Origin: Gordonia hydrophobica NBRC 16057
GTDB lineage: Bacteria > Actinomycetota > Actinomycetes > Mycobacteriales > Mycobacteriaceae
Direction: 5' to 3'
Assembly (NCBI RefSeq): GCF_001592365.1
Contig: NZ_BCWU01000002.1
Span: forward strand, 1 to 64,000
DNA length: 64,000 nucleotides
The notes beneath the pieces were generated by a model, which saw only the letters and a list, made by a program, of their open reading frames with translations, was not told where the DNA came from and did not search any database. Shown in pieces: positions 19,561 through 28,352 of the stretch. Made by a program: the position numbers and the translations under genes. Numbering within the stretch: the stretch's first letter is position 1; each line of letters opens with the position of its first letter.

Positions 19561-20712
19561 TCACTTGTCCAGGTGCAGCTGAGCGATCGCCGACATCCGC
19601 GACAGCCCGGCCACCATCAGCAGATCGACGAGGAGCGAGCGCAGTTCGGCCAGCAGGGCCGCCTCGGACAGGTCCTCGACGTTGTCGGCCAGTGAGGTGC
19701 GCGCCTTGCGGACCACCGACCGCACCACCCGCGCGGCGTCGGCCTGATCGGGTTCCTCGCCCGGTTCGGCGAGCATCATCTGCCGCAGCACCTCGAAGAC
19801 GTCGCCGATGTCGTCGATGATCTCGATCATCGGCGCCTCCACCGCCACGCCACGTTGCGTCAAGCCGAGTGCCCGGCGATTCACCACGCGGAAGTTGCGG
19901 ACGGCGTTGTCGATCGGGTCGGCGGTGGCCGCGATCTTGCTGAGCCGCTTGCGCGACCGCCAGTACAGCGGCGACAGCAGACCCACCTCGCGGCCCGCGA
20001 GGACATCGGCGCGCAGCGTGTCGATCGACCCCTGCGTTCCGCGGGCCCGTGCCAGCACCCGGTACACGCCGTCCTCGTCGTCCTCACGCAAGGCGGTCGC
20101 GAGGTCGTGGCTCAGATCGCGGAAGGTGTCGAGGATGCCCGCGGCGTCGCGGCGGGCGCGGCGTGCCGGATTGACCGGTACCAGCGCGCCGACCAGGATC
20201 CCGATCAGACCACCGATCACCGCGTCCACGGCCCGTTCGTAGCCCGCGGCGTCGCCCGGCGGCAGCAGTGTCGCCACCAGGACGGCCGACGAGGCCGCCT
20301 GGGTCGGCAGCATCGGACCGTTGTCCGCGAACACCGCGACTGCCATGGCGATCGCGACCACCACGGTGATCTGCCAGGCGCCCGAACCGATCCACGTGAT
20401 GACGACGTCGCCGACCAGGATGCCGATCGACACCCCGAAGATCAGCTCCACTGACCGTCGCCAGCGGCGCGCCAACGACAGTCCGAGCGACACCACCGCC
20501 GCGATCGGCGCGAAGAACGGTCGCTGGTGATTCAGGAGGTCGAACGCCACGAACCACGCCAGGCCCGCGGCGATCGCGCACTGGGCGATCGGGACCGACG
20601 ACAGCCAGAGGCGCCGGACTCGGTCGCGGACCGTCGGATGCAGACCCGCGACGGCCTGCGACCCGAACTCTCGGACCGTCGGCCTCTCGTCAGGCTCTGT
20701 GGATTCTGTCAC
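19561..20712 (-). CDS. FUSC-family membrane protein
   Basis: This 383-aa protein has about six N-terminal transmembrane helices in the pattern of the fusaric-acid-resistance-like (FUSC/ArAE) family: LNHQRPFFAPIAAVVSLGL, then GVSIGILVGDVVI and a GGLIGILVGALVPVNP helix. A helical cytoplasmic half of about 200 residues follows. Family members are proposed exporters of aromatic acids or small amphiphiles. It converges on the CDF gene with a 10-bp gap. It is absent from the equivalent M. tuberculosis interval as I remember it. Confidence 0.82.
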   Translation of the reverse strand: MTESTEPDERPTVREFGSQAVAGLHPTVRDRVRRLWLSSVPIAQCAIAAGLAWFVAFDLLNHQRPFFAPIAAVVSLGLSLARRWRRSVELIFGVSIGILVGDVVITWIGSGAWQITVVVAIAMAVAVFADNGPMLPTQAASSAVLVATLLPPGDAAGYERAVDAVIGGLIGILVGALVPVNPARRARRDAAGILDTFRDLSHDLATALREDDEDGVYRVLARARGTQGSIDTLRADVLAGREVGLLSPLYWRSRKRLSKIAATADPIDNAVRNFRVVNRRALGLTQRGVAVEAPMIEIIDDIGDVFEVLRQMMLAEPGEEPDQADAARVVRSVVRKARTSLADNVEDLSEAALLAELRSLLVDLLMVAGLSRMSAIAQLHLDK

Positions 20713-20744
20713 TGCGGCTCTCGGCCGTCACCGACGCCGTCGAC

Positions 20745-21188
20745 TCAGTCCAGCCCCAGCTCGGTGATGGCGCGCGGATCGCTGTCGTTGAGCAGATCCA
20801 GGCATCGCACGTACTCGTCCTCCTCGCCGACCGCCTGCGCCGCGCGAGCGAGGGCGCCGACGCAGCGGAGGAATCCGCGGTTCTCCTCGTGACTCCACGG
20901 CACCGGGCCGAAACCCTTCCAGCCGTGGCGTCGTAGCTGGTCGAGGCCACGGTGGTACCCGGTCCGCGCGTACGCGTAGGCGGCGATGACCCGCTCGATG
21001 TCCGGCTCGGTGCCGTCCAACGCACCGTCGAGCGAGGCCTCGGCGAGGTACGCCCACGCGATCGACGCGGACGGATGCTCCGCAGCCACCGCGGCGGGGC
21101 TCTTCCCGTTCAGCAGGTCCGACTCAGCGTCGTCGTCTCCCGGGAGCAGGGTGGGCGGGGGTCCGAGCAGATCTCCAAATGACGTCAC
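20745..21188 (-). CDS. DUF3151 protein (Rv0360c-like)
   Basis: This 147-aa soluble, mostly helical protein is of unknown function. The start VTSFGDLLGPPPTLLPGD and the block YAYARTGYHRGLDQLRR, with KGFGPVPWSHEENRGFLRC after it, are hallmarks of DUF3151, a family confined largely to actinobacteria. I chose GTG 21,188 to match the family start; a TTG four codons upstream is possible. No ribosome site is visible, so the transcript may be leaderless. Confidence 0.85.
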   Translation of the reverse strand: MTSFGDLLGPPPTLLPGDDDAESDLLNGKSPAAVAAEHPSASIAWAYLAEASLDGALDGTEPDIERVIAAYAYARTGYHRGLDQLRRHGWKGFGPVPWSHEENRGFLRCVGALARAAQAVGEEDEYVRCLDLLNDSDPRAITELGLD

Positions 21189-21307
21189 ACAGTCATTCAA
21201 TCATTCGTCGGCCGATGCGCCGAGGAGGATCGGTAGCCGCAGGTCCGATATCCTGGCGCTTGCGCTGTTGCGCGATTGTCCCCGACGAACATTGGATTTT
21301 AGAGAGA

Positions 21308-22561
21308 ATGTCTGATTCGGATAAAGACACGTCGGCTGCCATCGACAAGGTGGTCGGCGCCTTCCGTGCTCAGCGCGAGCAGGGCAAGGCCGCTGCCTCA
21401 GCGGCAGACGAACCCCAGGCAGACACTCCCGCGGCCGACGCGCAGGCGCAGCCCGGACCCACCCCGATCACCAAGCTCGACGATCCCGCACCCACACCGC
21501 AGGGCGGCGGCGGGTCCGATGCCCCGACCAAGGCGTTCAAGATCCCGGCCGAGGTCGCTGCAGCAGCCAAGGGCGACGCCGCAGCGAAGGCTGCCGACTC
21601 CGGCGCGGAAGACAGCGCTGACGCGGACGACGCCGATGCTGGCGGCGACGATGCTGCCGATGATGCTGCGACCGACGGCACTACGACCGACGACACTGCG
21701 ACCGGACTCCGCGAGGAGATCGTGGTCGGCGACCCGCTCGCCGCCGGAATCGCACCGGACCCGGCGCCCGCCGATCCGACCGACGCAAAGGCCGACCTCG
21801 TCGAACAGTCCATCGAACTGTCCGCCGACGCCGACGGATCCGACGACGACCAGCCGTCCGAGGATGAGACGCCGACCGAGGCCATCTCTGCTGATGAGGT
21901 CGCCGCCGCGGCAGCGCAGGCCGGCAAGGACGACGCCGCGGAGCAGGACGCGCCTGCCGCCGACGAGGCCCCGACCACCAAGATGAAGGTCCCTGCGGCA
22001 GCCGCTGCGGCAGCAGCCACCGCAGCGACGGCGACTGCCGCGACCGCGAAGCCGAAGACCGACACCGCGCCTGCGCCTGCGCCTGCCCCGAAGTCGGAGC
22101 CCCAGGTCGTCGCACCGGCGCAGCCCGAACGCACCAAGCGCAAGACCGGCAAGCTGGTCGCGATCCTGCTCGCCGTCCTGGTGGTGATCGCCGTCATCGC
22201 GGTCGGCCTCTGGTACCTCCTGGTCGGCAGCTCCGACCAGAGCAAGGTCGCCGACGCCGCACAGTCGTACCAGAACGCGATGAACGACGGCGACCTCGAC
22301 GAACTGCGTTCGCTCACCTGCGGCGAGAAGTACGCGTACTACTCCGAGGTCTCCGCGGAGGACTTCCAGAAGGCGTTCGCCGCGCAGAAGGCGCGCAACG
22401 AGCTGATGACCTTCGACGACGTCAAGGCCGTCCAGATCGACGGCGACATCGCCCGCGTCGGGGTCGACATGTACCCGAGCAGCGATCCGTCGCAGACCGC
22501 ACCCGCGCAGATCACCCTGCACAACATCGACGGCGAGTGGAAGGTCTGCACCGAACCCTGA
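21308..22561 (+). CDS. Ala/Asp-rich single-pass membrane protein (Rv0361-like)
   Basis: This 417-aa protein has a long disordered, acidic, Ala-rich cytoplasmic N-terminus (about residues 1-275), one transmembrane helix near residues 282-302 (LVAILLAVLVVIAVIAVGLW), and an extracytoplasmic domain of about 110 residues. That domain resembles the NTF2/lumazine-binding-like DUF4878 group (AQSYQNAMNDGDLDELRSLT, with one Cys pair). It occupies the position of Rv0361. The N-terminal repeats (AAAKGDAAAKAADS type) are probably species-specific. Function unknown. Confidence 0.85.
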   Translation: MSDSDKDTSAAIDKVVGAFRAQREQGKAAASAADEPQADTPAADAQAQPGPTPITKLDDPAPTPQGGGGSDAPTKAFKIPAEVAAAAKGDAAAKAADSGAEDSADADDADAGGDDAADDAATDGTTTDDTATGLREEIVVGDPLAAGIAPDPAPADPTDAKADLVEQSIELSADADGSDDDQPSEDETPTEAISADEVAAAAAQAGKDDAAEQDAPAADEAPTTKMKVPAAAAAAAATAATATAATAKPKTDTAPAPAPAPKSEPQVVAPAQPERTKRKTGKLVAILLAVLVVIAVIAVGLWYLLVGSSDQSKVADAAQSYQNAMNDGDLDELRSLTCGEKYAYYSEVSAEDFQKAFAAQKARNELMTFDDVKAVQIDGDIARVGVDMYPSSDPSQTAPAQITLHNIDGEWKVCTEP

Positions 22562-22581
22562 TCCTCACGCGAGGATGCGAT

Positions 22582-22610
22582 GCGGGCCGCCGAGATCCTC
22601 GGCGGCCCGC
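22582..22610. terminator. Bidirectional terminator hairpin
   Basis: GCGGGCCGCCGAG at 22,582-22,594 pairs perfectly over 13 bp with CTCGGCGGCCCGC at 22,598-22,610 around a 3-nt loop. It lies between two converging genes, 20 bp after one stop and 19 bp before the other. It lacks a U-tract, as many actinobacterial terminators do. Confidence 0.75.
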
Positions 22611-22628
22611 TGTCGTCTCCCCGTCGGG

Positions 22629-23306
22629 TCAGTCCGTACGCAGATGCCCGAAGACCACGACGTCAGCCAGTGCCGGAACGGCGGCGAGGTCGGTCACCGC
22701 GTCGTAGGTCACCAGCGCGACCGCCTTCGCGACCCGGCGGGATTCAAAGGTCTTCTGCAGGTTCGCCGGGTCACCGGCACGAACCCCGGCCACCACATCG
22801 CTCACCAGATAGGTGACGACCTCGTCTCGGGCGGAGCGCAGCACGATCTCGTCGCCGCGGCGCATGTCGCCGATGGCGTCGAAGGCGCCCGGATCCGTGC
22901 GGTTGCCGGATTCTCCGACGAAGACGGAGATGCCGTCCGACCCGGGGCGCGGCCCGTTGGACCACCAGGCTGCGCTCGCCCTGCGCGACGGGAGGCCGAA
23001 GATCGAGACCGTCTGCTGCCGGTCCTCCGAATACACGGCCGTCGTCGGCGTGGGCTCCACCCCCGTCTCGACGCCGACCGTCGGCAGGGAGATCCGCGTG
23101 GGGAACAGTCCGTCCGCACCCACCGCGGGCGACGGCGTGGCCGTCGCGGACTCGTCCAGCGTGCCGACCGCCTCATGAGCCGGTCCGTCGGGTCCCACCA
23201 ACCAACACGAGACAGCGACGGTGCAGACTGCCACCGCCGTCAGCACGACCACGGCGAAGACGGTGGCCGTCCTGCCCGACCGGACTCGCGCATCGTGCTC
23301 CCCCAC
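22629..23306 (-). CDS. Degenerate class E/F sortase-fold protein
   Basis: This 225-aa protein has an N-terminal membrane anchor (about residues 15-38), a linker rich in Ala, Thr and Pro, and a domain whose order of motifs matches class E/F sortases: RISLPTVGVETGVEP, SNGPRPGSDGISVFVG, GAFDAIGDMRRGDEIVL and ALVTYDA, then a VVVFGHL end. The usual AGH carrying the catalytic His reads VGE here, and the usual LVTC carrying the nucleophile reads LVTY, so transpeptidase activity is unlikely. The GTG at 23,306 has a strong CGGAGGAATTCTG ribosome site. It sits where mgtE lies in M. tuberculosis. Confidence 0.75.
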   Translation of the reverse strand: MGEHDARVRSGRTATVFAVVVLTAVAVCTVAVSCWLVGPDGPAHEAVGTLDESATATPSPAVGADGLFPTRISLPTVGVETGVEPTPTTAVYSEDRQQTVSIFGLPSRRASAAWWSNGPRPGSDGISVFVGESGNRTDPGAFDAIGDMRRGDEIVLRSARDEVVTYLVSDVVAGVRAGDPANLQKTFESRRVAKAVALVTYDAVTDLAAVPALADVVVFGHLRTD

Positions 23307-23415
23307 CAGAATTCCTCCGTTCGAATCACCCCATCGGCTACTAGACGCTAACACCCGGGGAAAACGGCATCCTCCTCGATGCCATCAACCGATGGCAAAT
23401 ACGCCTCTACGACAA

Positions 23416-23449
23416 AGAGGACGCCCGGATTGCTCCGGGCGTCCCCTCT
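23416..23449 (-). terminator. fba terminator
   Basis: ACGCCCGGA (23,421-23,429) pairs with TCCGGGCGT (23,434-23,442), extended by AGAGG/CCTCT with a 2-nt bulge. It lies 25 bp beyond the fba stop on the minus strand. Confidence 0.7.
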
Positions 23450-23474
23450 ACTGCGACTGCGGTGGATCAGATGG

Positions 23475-24509
23475 TCAGCGACCGATCGTCTTGCCGGACG
23501 AGCCGAGGTCGTTGCAGGCCTCGACGACGCGCTCGGCCATGCTGGTCTCGGCCTTCTTCAGGTAGCTGCGCGGGTCGTAGACCTTCTTGTTGCCGACCTC
23601 GCCGTCGATCTTCAGCACACCGTCGTAGTTGCCCAGCATGTGGCCGGCGACGGGGCGAGTGAAGGCGTACTGGGTGTCGGTGTCGACGTTCATCTTGATG
23701 ACGCCGTAGCCGACGGCCTCCTCGATCTCGCTCTTGGCCGAGCCCGAGCCGCCGTGGAAGACGAAGTCGAAGGGCTTGGCGTCGGCGTCGAGACCCAGCT
23801 TGGCGATGGCGGCGTCCTGACCTTCCTTGAGGACGCTCGGGCGCAGCTTCACGCCGCCCGGCTTGTAGACGCCGTGCACGTTGCCGAAGGTCGCGGCGAG
23901 CAGGTACTGGCCCTTCTCGCCGGTGCCGAGCGCGTCGACGGTCTTCTCGAAGTCCTCGACGGTGGTGTACAGCTTCTCGTTGATCTCGTTCTCGACGCCG
24001 TCCTCTTCGCCGCCGACGACACCGATCTCGACCTCGAGGATGATGTTCGCCTCCTTGGCCTTGGCCAGGAGTTCCTGCGCGATCTCGAGGTTCTCGTCGA
24101 TCGGCACGGCCGAGCCGTCCCACATGTGCGACTGGAACAGCGGGTTCTGTCCGTTCGCGACGCGCTCACGCGAGATCTCGATGAGCGGGCGGACGAAGGT
24201 GTCCAGCTTGTCCTTGGGGCAGTGGTCGGTGTGCAGGGCGATGGTGATGTCGTACTGCTCGGCGATCACGTGCGCGAACTCGGCGAGCGCGACCGCGCCG
24301 ACGACCATGTCCTTGACGCCCAGGCCGGAACCGAACTCCGCGCCGCCGGTCGAGAACTGGATGATGCCGTCGCTGCCGGCGTCGGCGAAGCCCTTGATGG
24401 CCGCGTTCACGGTCTCCGACGAGGTGCAGTTGATCGCCGGGTAGGCGTAGCCCTCTTCCTTTGCCTTCTTCAGCATCTCGGCGTACTTCTCGGGGGTTGC
24501 GATCGGCAT
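23475..24509 (-). CDS. fba: Class II fructose-bisphosphate aldolase
   Basis: This 344-aa zinc-dependent aldolase of glycolysis and gluconeogenesis interconverts fructose 1,6-bisphosphate with DHAP and glyceraldehyde 3-phosphate. Zinc ligands lie in ALHTDHCPKDKL, in the VHGVYKPG region and in FVFHGGSGS. The MPIATPEKYAEML start and the whole protein align closely with M. tuberculosis Fba from memory. The ATG at 24,509 is preferred over an upstream GTG at 24,515. It is divergent from dedA, as in Rv0363c/Rv0364. Confidence 0.96.
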   Translation of the reverse strand: MPIATPEKYAEMLKKAKEEGYAYPAINCTSSETVNAAIKGFADAGSDGIIQFSTGGAEFGSGLGVKDMVVGAVALAEFAHVIAEQYDITIALHTDHCPKDKLDTFVRPLIEISRERVANGQNPLFQSHMWDGSAVPIDENLEIAQELLAKAKEANIILEVEIGVVGGEEDGVENEINEKLYTTVEDFEKTVDALGTGEKGQYLLAATFGNVHGVYKPGGVKLRPSVLKEGQDAAIAKLGLDADAKPFDFVFHGGSGSAKSEIEEAVGYGVIKMNVDTDTQYAFTRPVAGHMLGNYDGVLKIDGEVGNKKVYDPRSYLKKAETSMAERVVEACNDLGSSGKTIGR

Positions 24510-24655
24510 TCTCACGTCCTAGAACCGGTGGATGTTGTCCACGCATCTGTAACTGGTCTCCCCCAGTATGACGGTTCCGGGTGGTCGTCGGGCCAGTCCC
24601 CTGCCAACAGGCGGTTTAAGGGTTCTCGAAGGTTGTCGCGGTAGTGTTACGGCCT

Positions 24656-25357
24656 GTGATCGACACTCTGCTCGCTGAGACCACGACCAATGTGGCGCTG
24701 ATGCCCGGCTTCATGGACCCGTTCAACCTGATCGGCTACTTCGGAACATGGGCCCTCGCCGGCCTTTTGCTCGTCATCCTGATCGAGTCCGGTGTGCTGT
24801 TCCCAGTCCTTCCCGGCGACTCCCTCCTCTTCGTCGCAGGCCTGATCGCCGCGGGCAGCCAGAGCGGCGATCACGCCGCGAAGGTGGCCGACGCCAACTT
24901 CAACATCGTGCTGCTGTGCATCGCCGTCCCGATCGCCGCGATCATCGGCGGTCAGATCGGTTACTGGATCGGCCGCTACGCGGGCACGTCGATGTTCAAG
25001 CCCGATGCCCGCTTCCTGAAGCAGAAGTATCTGGACGAGGCGCACACCTTCTTCGAGAAGCACGGTCCGATCACCATCCTCCTGGCTCGGTTCGTGCCGA
25101 TCGTCCGCACGCTCGCACCGATCGTCGCGGGTGCCGCCAAGATGAAGTTCGCGGTCTTCACCGTCTACAACGTGATCGGCGCCATCGTCTGGGGCGCGGG
25201 CATCACGCTGCTCGGCTACTGGCTCGGCCAGTTCGAGATCGTGCAGAAGCTCATCGAGCCGATCTTCATTCTCATCGTCCTGGTCTCGGTCCTGCCGATG
25301 GTCGTCGAGTGGCTGCGCCGACGCCGGAACAGTTCGGCCGAGTCGGTCGTCGACTGA
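24656..25357 (+). CDS. DedA-family membrane protein
   Basis: This integral membrane protein of about 233 aa belongs to the DedA/VTT superfamily. The conserved early motif is IESGVLFPVLPGDSLLFVAG. The signature block RFVPIVRTLAPIVAGAAKMKF follows near residue 155, with FFEKHG before it. DedA proteins are linked to lipid carrier recycling and membrane homeostasis. The start is uncertain: GTG 24,656 or 24,644, with no clear ribosome site. Position beside fba matches Rv0364. Confidence 0.87.
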   Translation: MIDTLLAETTTNVALMPGFMDPFNLIGYFGTWALAGLLLVILIESGVLFPVLPGDSLLFVAGLIAAGSQSGDHAAKVADANFNIVLLCIAVPIAAIIGGQIGYWIGRYAGTSMFKPDARFLKQKYLDEAHTFFEKHGPITILLARFVPIVRTLAPIVAGAAKMKFAVFTVYNVIGAIVWGAGITLLGYWLGQFEIVQKLIEPIFILIVLVSVLPMVVEWLRRRRNSSAESVVD

Positions 25358-25439
25358 CCGTCTACCGGGCGGTTCGACGCCCAGCAGACGCACAGCTGTC
25401 CGGCACGTTCGCGCCAGGTTCACGCGCGATCGTAGAGCC

Positions 25440-25709
25440 ATGAAGAACGCAACGCTCACCCCGACCGACATCCCACTCCTGGTCCTCGGTGACGACGACG
25501 TCGCCGCCGTCGCCCGCGATCTGTCCGCACAAGGACTGCCGATGGCCGTGGTCGGAAGCGATTACGCCAGCGTGGTCCCGTTCATGACCGGGCGACGCAT
25601 CGGGTACACGGTGGCACTGGTCGCGGACGTCGACGATCCGATTCAGCTCGCCGACGTCCTCAGCCGCGTCGAGTCCCGACTCGGCCCGGTGACCCGAACC
25701 GTCAGATGA
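25440..25709 (+). CDS. Small conserved-looking hypothetical protein
   Basis: This 89-aa soluble protein has a Rossmann-like pattern: IPLLVLGDDDVAAVARDL followed by LPMAVVGSDYASVV and YTVALVADVDDP. No family is recognised. The ATG has a weak TAGAG upstream. The last 8 bp overlap the converging oxidase gene. Codon use is typical of the region, which supports it being real. Confidence 0.6.
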   Translation: MKNATLTPTDIPLLVLGDDDVAAVARDLSAQGLPMAVVGSDYASVVPFMTGRRIGYTVALVADVDDPIQLADVLSRVESRLGPVTRTVR

Positions 25710-27327
25710 TGCTGCCGACGTCGTTCGCGACGATCGAATCGAGGGCGCGCTCCGCGACGGCGGCGATCGTCATCGACGGATTGCAGGCGGCCGCGGTGCC
25801 CGGAATCAGCGCGCCGTCGACCACGTACAGACCGCGCTGACCGCGGACGCGGCCTTCCCGATCGCATACCGACCCCATCGCGGCGCCGCCGAGTGGATGC
25901 CATGTGGTGTTGAGGAACCGGTTGGAATCGGTGAGCACCGACCCCGCTCCGGCGATCTTCACCGCCGTCGGATGGATGTGTCCCCACTGGATGCGGCGGT
26001 CGCCGTCGGCGGGCCAGTGCAGGCGGGCGTCGCCGGTCGCCGAGTCGTAACGGAACTGCCCGCGGGCCCGGCTCACGCCGTAGCCGACCATCATCGTGCT
26101 GTGCAGGTCCGGCCCCATCGGCGGGATCGACGCCTGGATCACCGTGTGCGCGTCGGTCGGCTTGTCCCAGTTCAGACTCCCGTAGACCACCGGACCGCCC
26201 TGTTCGGCGCCGAAGTCGATCGCCGGGTTCGACCACACGTAGATCCGGTCGCCGTTGGTGCCCCACCCGGTGCCGACGCCGTCGGGGAGATCGTTCACCG
26301 CACCGGACTCGCGGGCGCGCAGCAGCAGTCGGGTGGTGTGGACGCTGCCGGCGGCCATCACCAGCGTCGGCGTGGTCATCGTCTTGTGCGTGATCGGCGA
26401 GCCGTTCACGTCCGTCTCGGTGACATGCAGGCGCCACGCACCGCTCTTGGTCCTCGCGAGGTCGGTGACCTCGTGCAGCGTCGCGACGGTCAGGAGTCCG
26501 GTCGCTCGCGCCTGACGCAAATAGGTCACGTCCACGCTGTGTTTGCCGCCGTTGTTGACCCCGAGCGCCCCCGACCCGTCGGTGTACGACGGCCGCATCT
26601 TCCCCGCGAGCTCGTCCAACGCGAACTGCCAGTCGATCGGCATCGGAATCTTCGACACCGGGAGTCCGGCGCGTCGCGCGTGCGCGGCGAACTGTCGCGC
26701 CGCGCGATACTGTGGCGTCCGGATCAGCCGGTCCGGCGCCGTCGCCAGGCCCAGCATCTGCGCGACCCGCGGATAGTGCACCCGATGCATCTTCTGCCAA
26801 TCGAGCTGTTCCGGGAGGAACTCGTTGAAGACGGACTCGATCGGCTCCAGCGTCATGCCCTGGTAGACCAAGCTGCCGCCGCCGAGCCCCGCGGCCGTCA
26901 CGGCGGTCATGTTGTCGCCGACGACGGCATCGACGAGACCCGCGTACGGCTCGGGCGAGAACGGCCGACCGAACAATTGCGGCGCACTACCGTGCCACAG
27001 GGCCCGCTTGTCGGGTCGCGTCGGATTCGGGAAGGTGTTCGCGTTGGGGCCCGTCTTCCATTCACGACCGCGTTCCAGCAGCAGCACGGGAACTCCCGCC
27101 TGCGTCAGCCGAAGTGCGGCCACTCCACCGCCGAATCCCGAGCCCACGACGATGACCCGGTGTTCCGACGACGTCGACCGGATACGACGGGGCGCGGCGA
27201 CCGCCGACCCGCTGGTGCCGGCGACGGCGAATCCTGCCGCCGCGGCCGCCGCACCCGCCAGGAAGGTCCGTCGGGTCACAGACGGGCGGGCCGAGGTCGG
27301 TTCAGCAGGGGGAGGAAGTGTCGGCAT
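25702..27327 (-). CDS. Tat-exported GMC cholesterol-oxidase-like enzyme
   Basis: This 541-aa FAD enzyme begins with a twin-arginine signal peptide (TRRTFLAG, cleavage near residue 45) and then the FAD motif VVGSGFGGGVAALRL. It aligns along its length with type I cholesterol oxidases of Streptomyces and Rhodococcus. The active-site His lies in WHPLGG and the Asn in AACNPSMTI. The position of the isomerising Glu361 appears to be Ser (ASIPPMGP), by manual alignment. It may therefore oxidise 3-beta-hydroxysterols without efficient isomerisation, or act on another alcohol. A divergent TetR gene and shared palindrome suggest local control. Confidence 0.83.
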   Translation of the reverse strand: MPTLPPPAEPTSARPSVTRRTFLAGAAAAAAGFAVAGTSGSAVAAPRRIRSTSSEHRVIVVGSGFGGGVAALRLTQAGVPVLLLERGREWKTGPNANTFPNPTRPDKRALWHGSAPQLFGRPFSPEPYAGLVDAVVGDNMTAVTAAGLGGGSLVYQGMTLEPIESVFNEFLPEQLDWQKMHRVHYPRVAQMLGLATAPDRLIRTPQYRAARQFAAHARRAGLPVSKIPMPIDWQFALDELAGKMRPSYTDGSGALGVNNGGKHSVDVTYLRQARATGLLTVATLHEVTDLARTKSGAWRLHVTETDVNGSPITHKTMTTPTLVMAAGSVHTTRLLLRARESGAVNDLPDGVGTGWGTNGDRIYVWSNPAIDFGAEQGGPVVYGSLNWDKPTDAHTVIQASIPPMGPDLHSTMMVGYGVSRARGQFRYDSATGDARLHWPADGDRRIQWGHIHPTAVKIAGAGSVLTDSNRFLNTTWHPLGGAAMGSVCDREGRVRGQRGLYVVDGALIPGTAAACNPSMTIAAVAERALDSIVANDVGSII

Positions 27328-27384
27328 GGCGGACCTTTCAGTGGAGTTCGGGACAACATTCGGGAGACGGATGGAGAAGAATGC

Positions 27385-27402
27385 CTAAGTCGGTCGACTT
27401 AG
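27385..27402. promoter_or_regulatory. TetR operator candidate (perfect palindrome)
   Basis: CTAAGTCGGTCGACTTAG is an 8-2-8 perfect palindrome in the 115-bp region between the oxidase and TetR genes. Its position suits dual autoregulation. A partial copy with the same spacing lies at 28,168-28,185. Confidence 0.7.
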
Positions 27403-27442
27403 TGTTTGGGCAAAGGACGCCCTCGACCGTCCGCGTCGGACG

Positions 27443-28102
27443 ATGAGGGATCATGGAGGGGTGAGTGCCGACCGCAGCCGCAGGGCCGACGAGACCCGGG
27501 CCCGCCTTCTGGCGGCCGCTGAACGACTGTTCGCCGAGCGCGGCCTGGCGGCGGTGTCGAATCGGCAGATCAGCGAAGCCGCCGGGCAGAGCAACAACTT
27601 CGCGGTCGGCTACCACTTCGGGTCCCGAGCGGAGCTGATCCGCGAACTGCTCCGCTCACATCAGCAACCGATCGACACGATCCGAGCCCGCATGGTGTCC
27701 GAGGTCGGCTACGTCTCCCAGGTTCGCGACTGGCTGCGCTGCCTGGTTCAGCCGCAGCTGGAACACATCGGAACCCATGTGGGCCCAACGTATTTCGGTC
27801 AGTTCTGGCGGCAGTTGGCGCACGATCCCACCATGGTCGAGGTGGTGTATCGGGAGGCCGCCGAGTCCGCCCCGTTGGCAGAGATCCTCAGCGGCCTCTA
27901 CCGCACGCTGCCCGCACTGCCCGAGGAAACCGTCCGCATCCGCAACCTGATGTCGCAGAACACCCTGATCTCGACATTCGCCGACTTCGAACTCAGAAGG
28001 AACGAACTCGACGCCCTCGACATCACGTCGTGGTCAGGATTCTCCGAATCGATGGTCGACGGCCTGGTGGGACTGTGGCTCGCACCGGTCACCGCGGGCT
28101 GA
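27443..28102 (+). CDS. TetR-family regulator
   Basis: This 219-aa repressor has the N-terminal helix-turn-helix at about residues 13-60 (RLLAAAERLFAERGLAAVSN, then the recognition region NFAVGYHFGSRAELIREL). The ligand-binding domain contains GPTYFGQFWRQLAHDP. The ATG at 27,443 is kept as start; GTG at 27,461 is in frame but lies too close to the GGAGGGG. It is divergent from the cholesterol-oxidase-like gene and probably responds to a sterol or related lipid; that ligand is inference. Confidence 0.88.
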   Translation: MRDHGGVSADRSRRADETRARLLAAAERLFAERGLAAVSNRQISEAAGQSNNFAVGYHFGSRAELIRELLRSHQQPIDTIRARMVSEVGYVSQVRDWLRCLVQPQLEHIGTHVGPTYFGQFWRQLAHDPTMVEVVYREAAESAPLAEILSGLYRTLPALPEETVRIRNLMSQNTLISTFADFELRRNELDALDITSWSGFSESMVDGLVGLWLAPVTAG

Positions 28103-28167
28103 CGCCTGAAATCGTGGCGCACCCCCTCTCCGCTTCCGCACTCGACACAGCATCACGCTCACCCATA

Positions 28168-28185
28168 ATCAGTCACGCGACTTAG
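28168..28185. promoter_or_regulatory. Second operator-like site before LVIVD gene
   Basis: ATCAGTCACGCGACTTAG has one perfect CGACTTAG half-site and a second half agreeing at 5 of 8 positions, with the same 2-bp spacer as the palindrome at 27,385. It lies about 170 bp before the LVIVD gene. A separate TGTGATTCACA palindrome lies at 28,208-28,218. Confidence 0.5.
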
Positions 28186-28352
28186 AAATGGAAGAGTCGT
28201 CGGCAAATGTGATTCACAACACTACTCACGAGTAGACCTGCACGCGCCATACCTGTACGGCACACTGACCGAGCCGACACAGGTTCCCCCGACCCTTCCG
28301 CGACGACGATGTGGCATCACGCTTCCCATCCGAATCACTCAGGACGGTCAGC

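Noticed and set aside
28311..28352. Upstream GTG 28,311 as start of the LVIVD protein
   Set aside because: It would lengthen an already long signal n-region and has no ribosome site; GTG 28,353 has AGGACGG. Not fully excluded.
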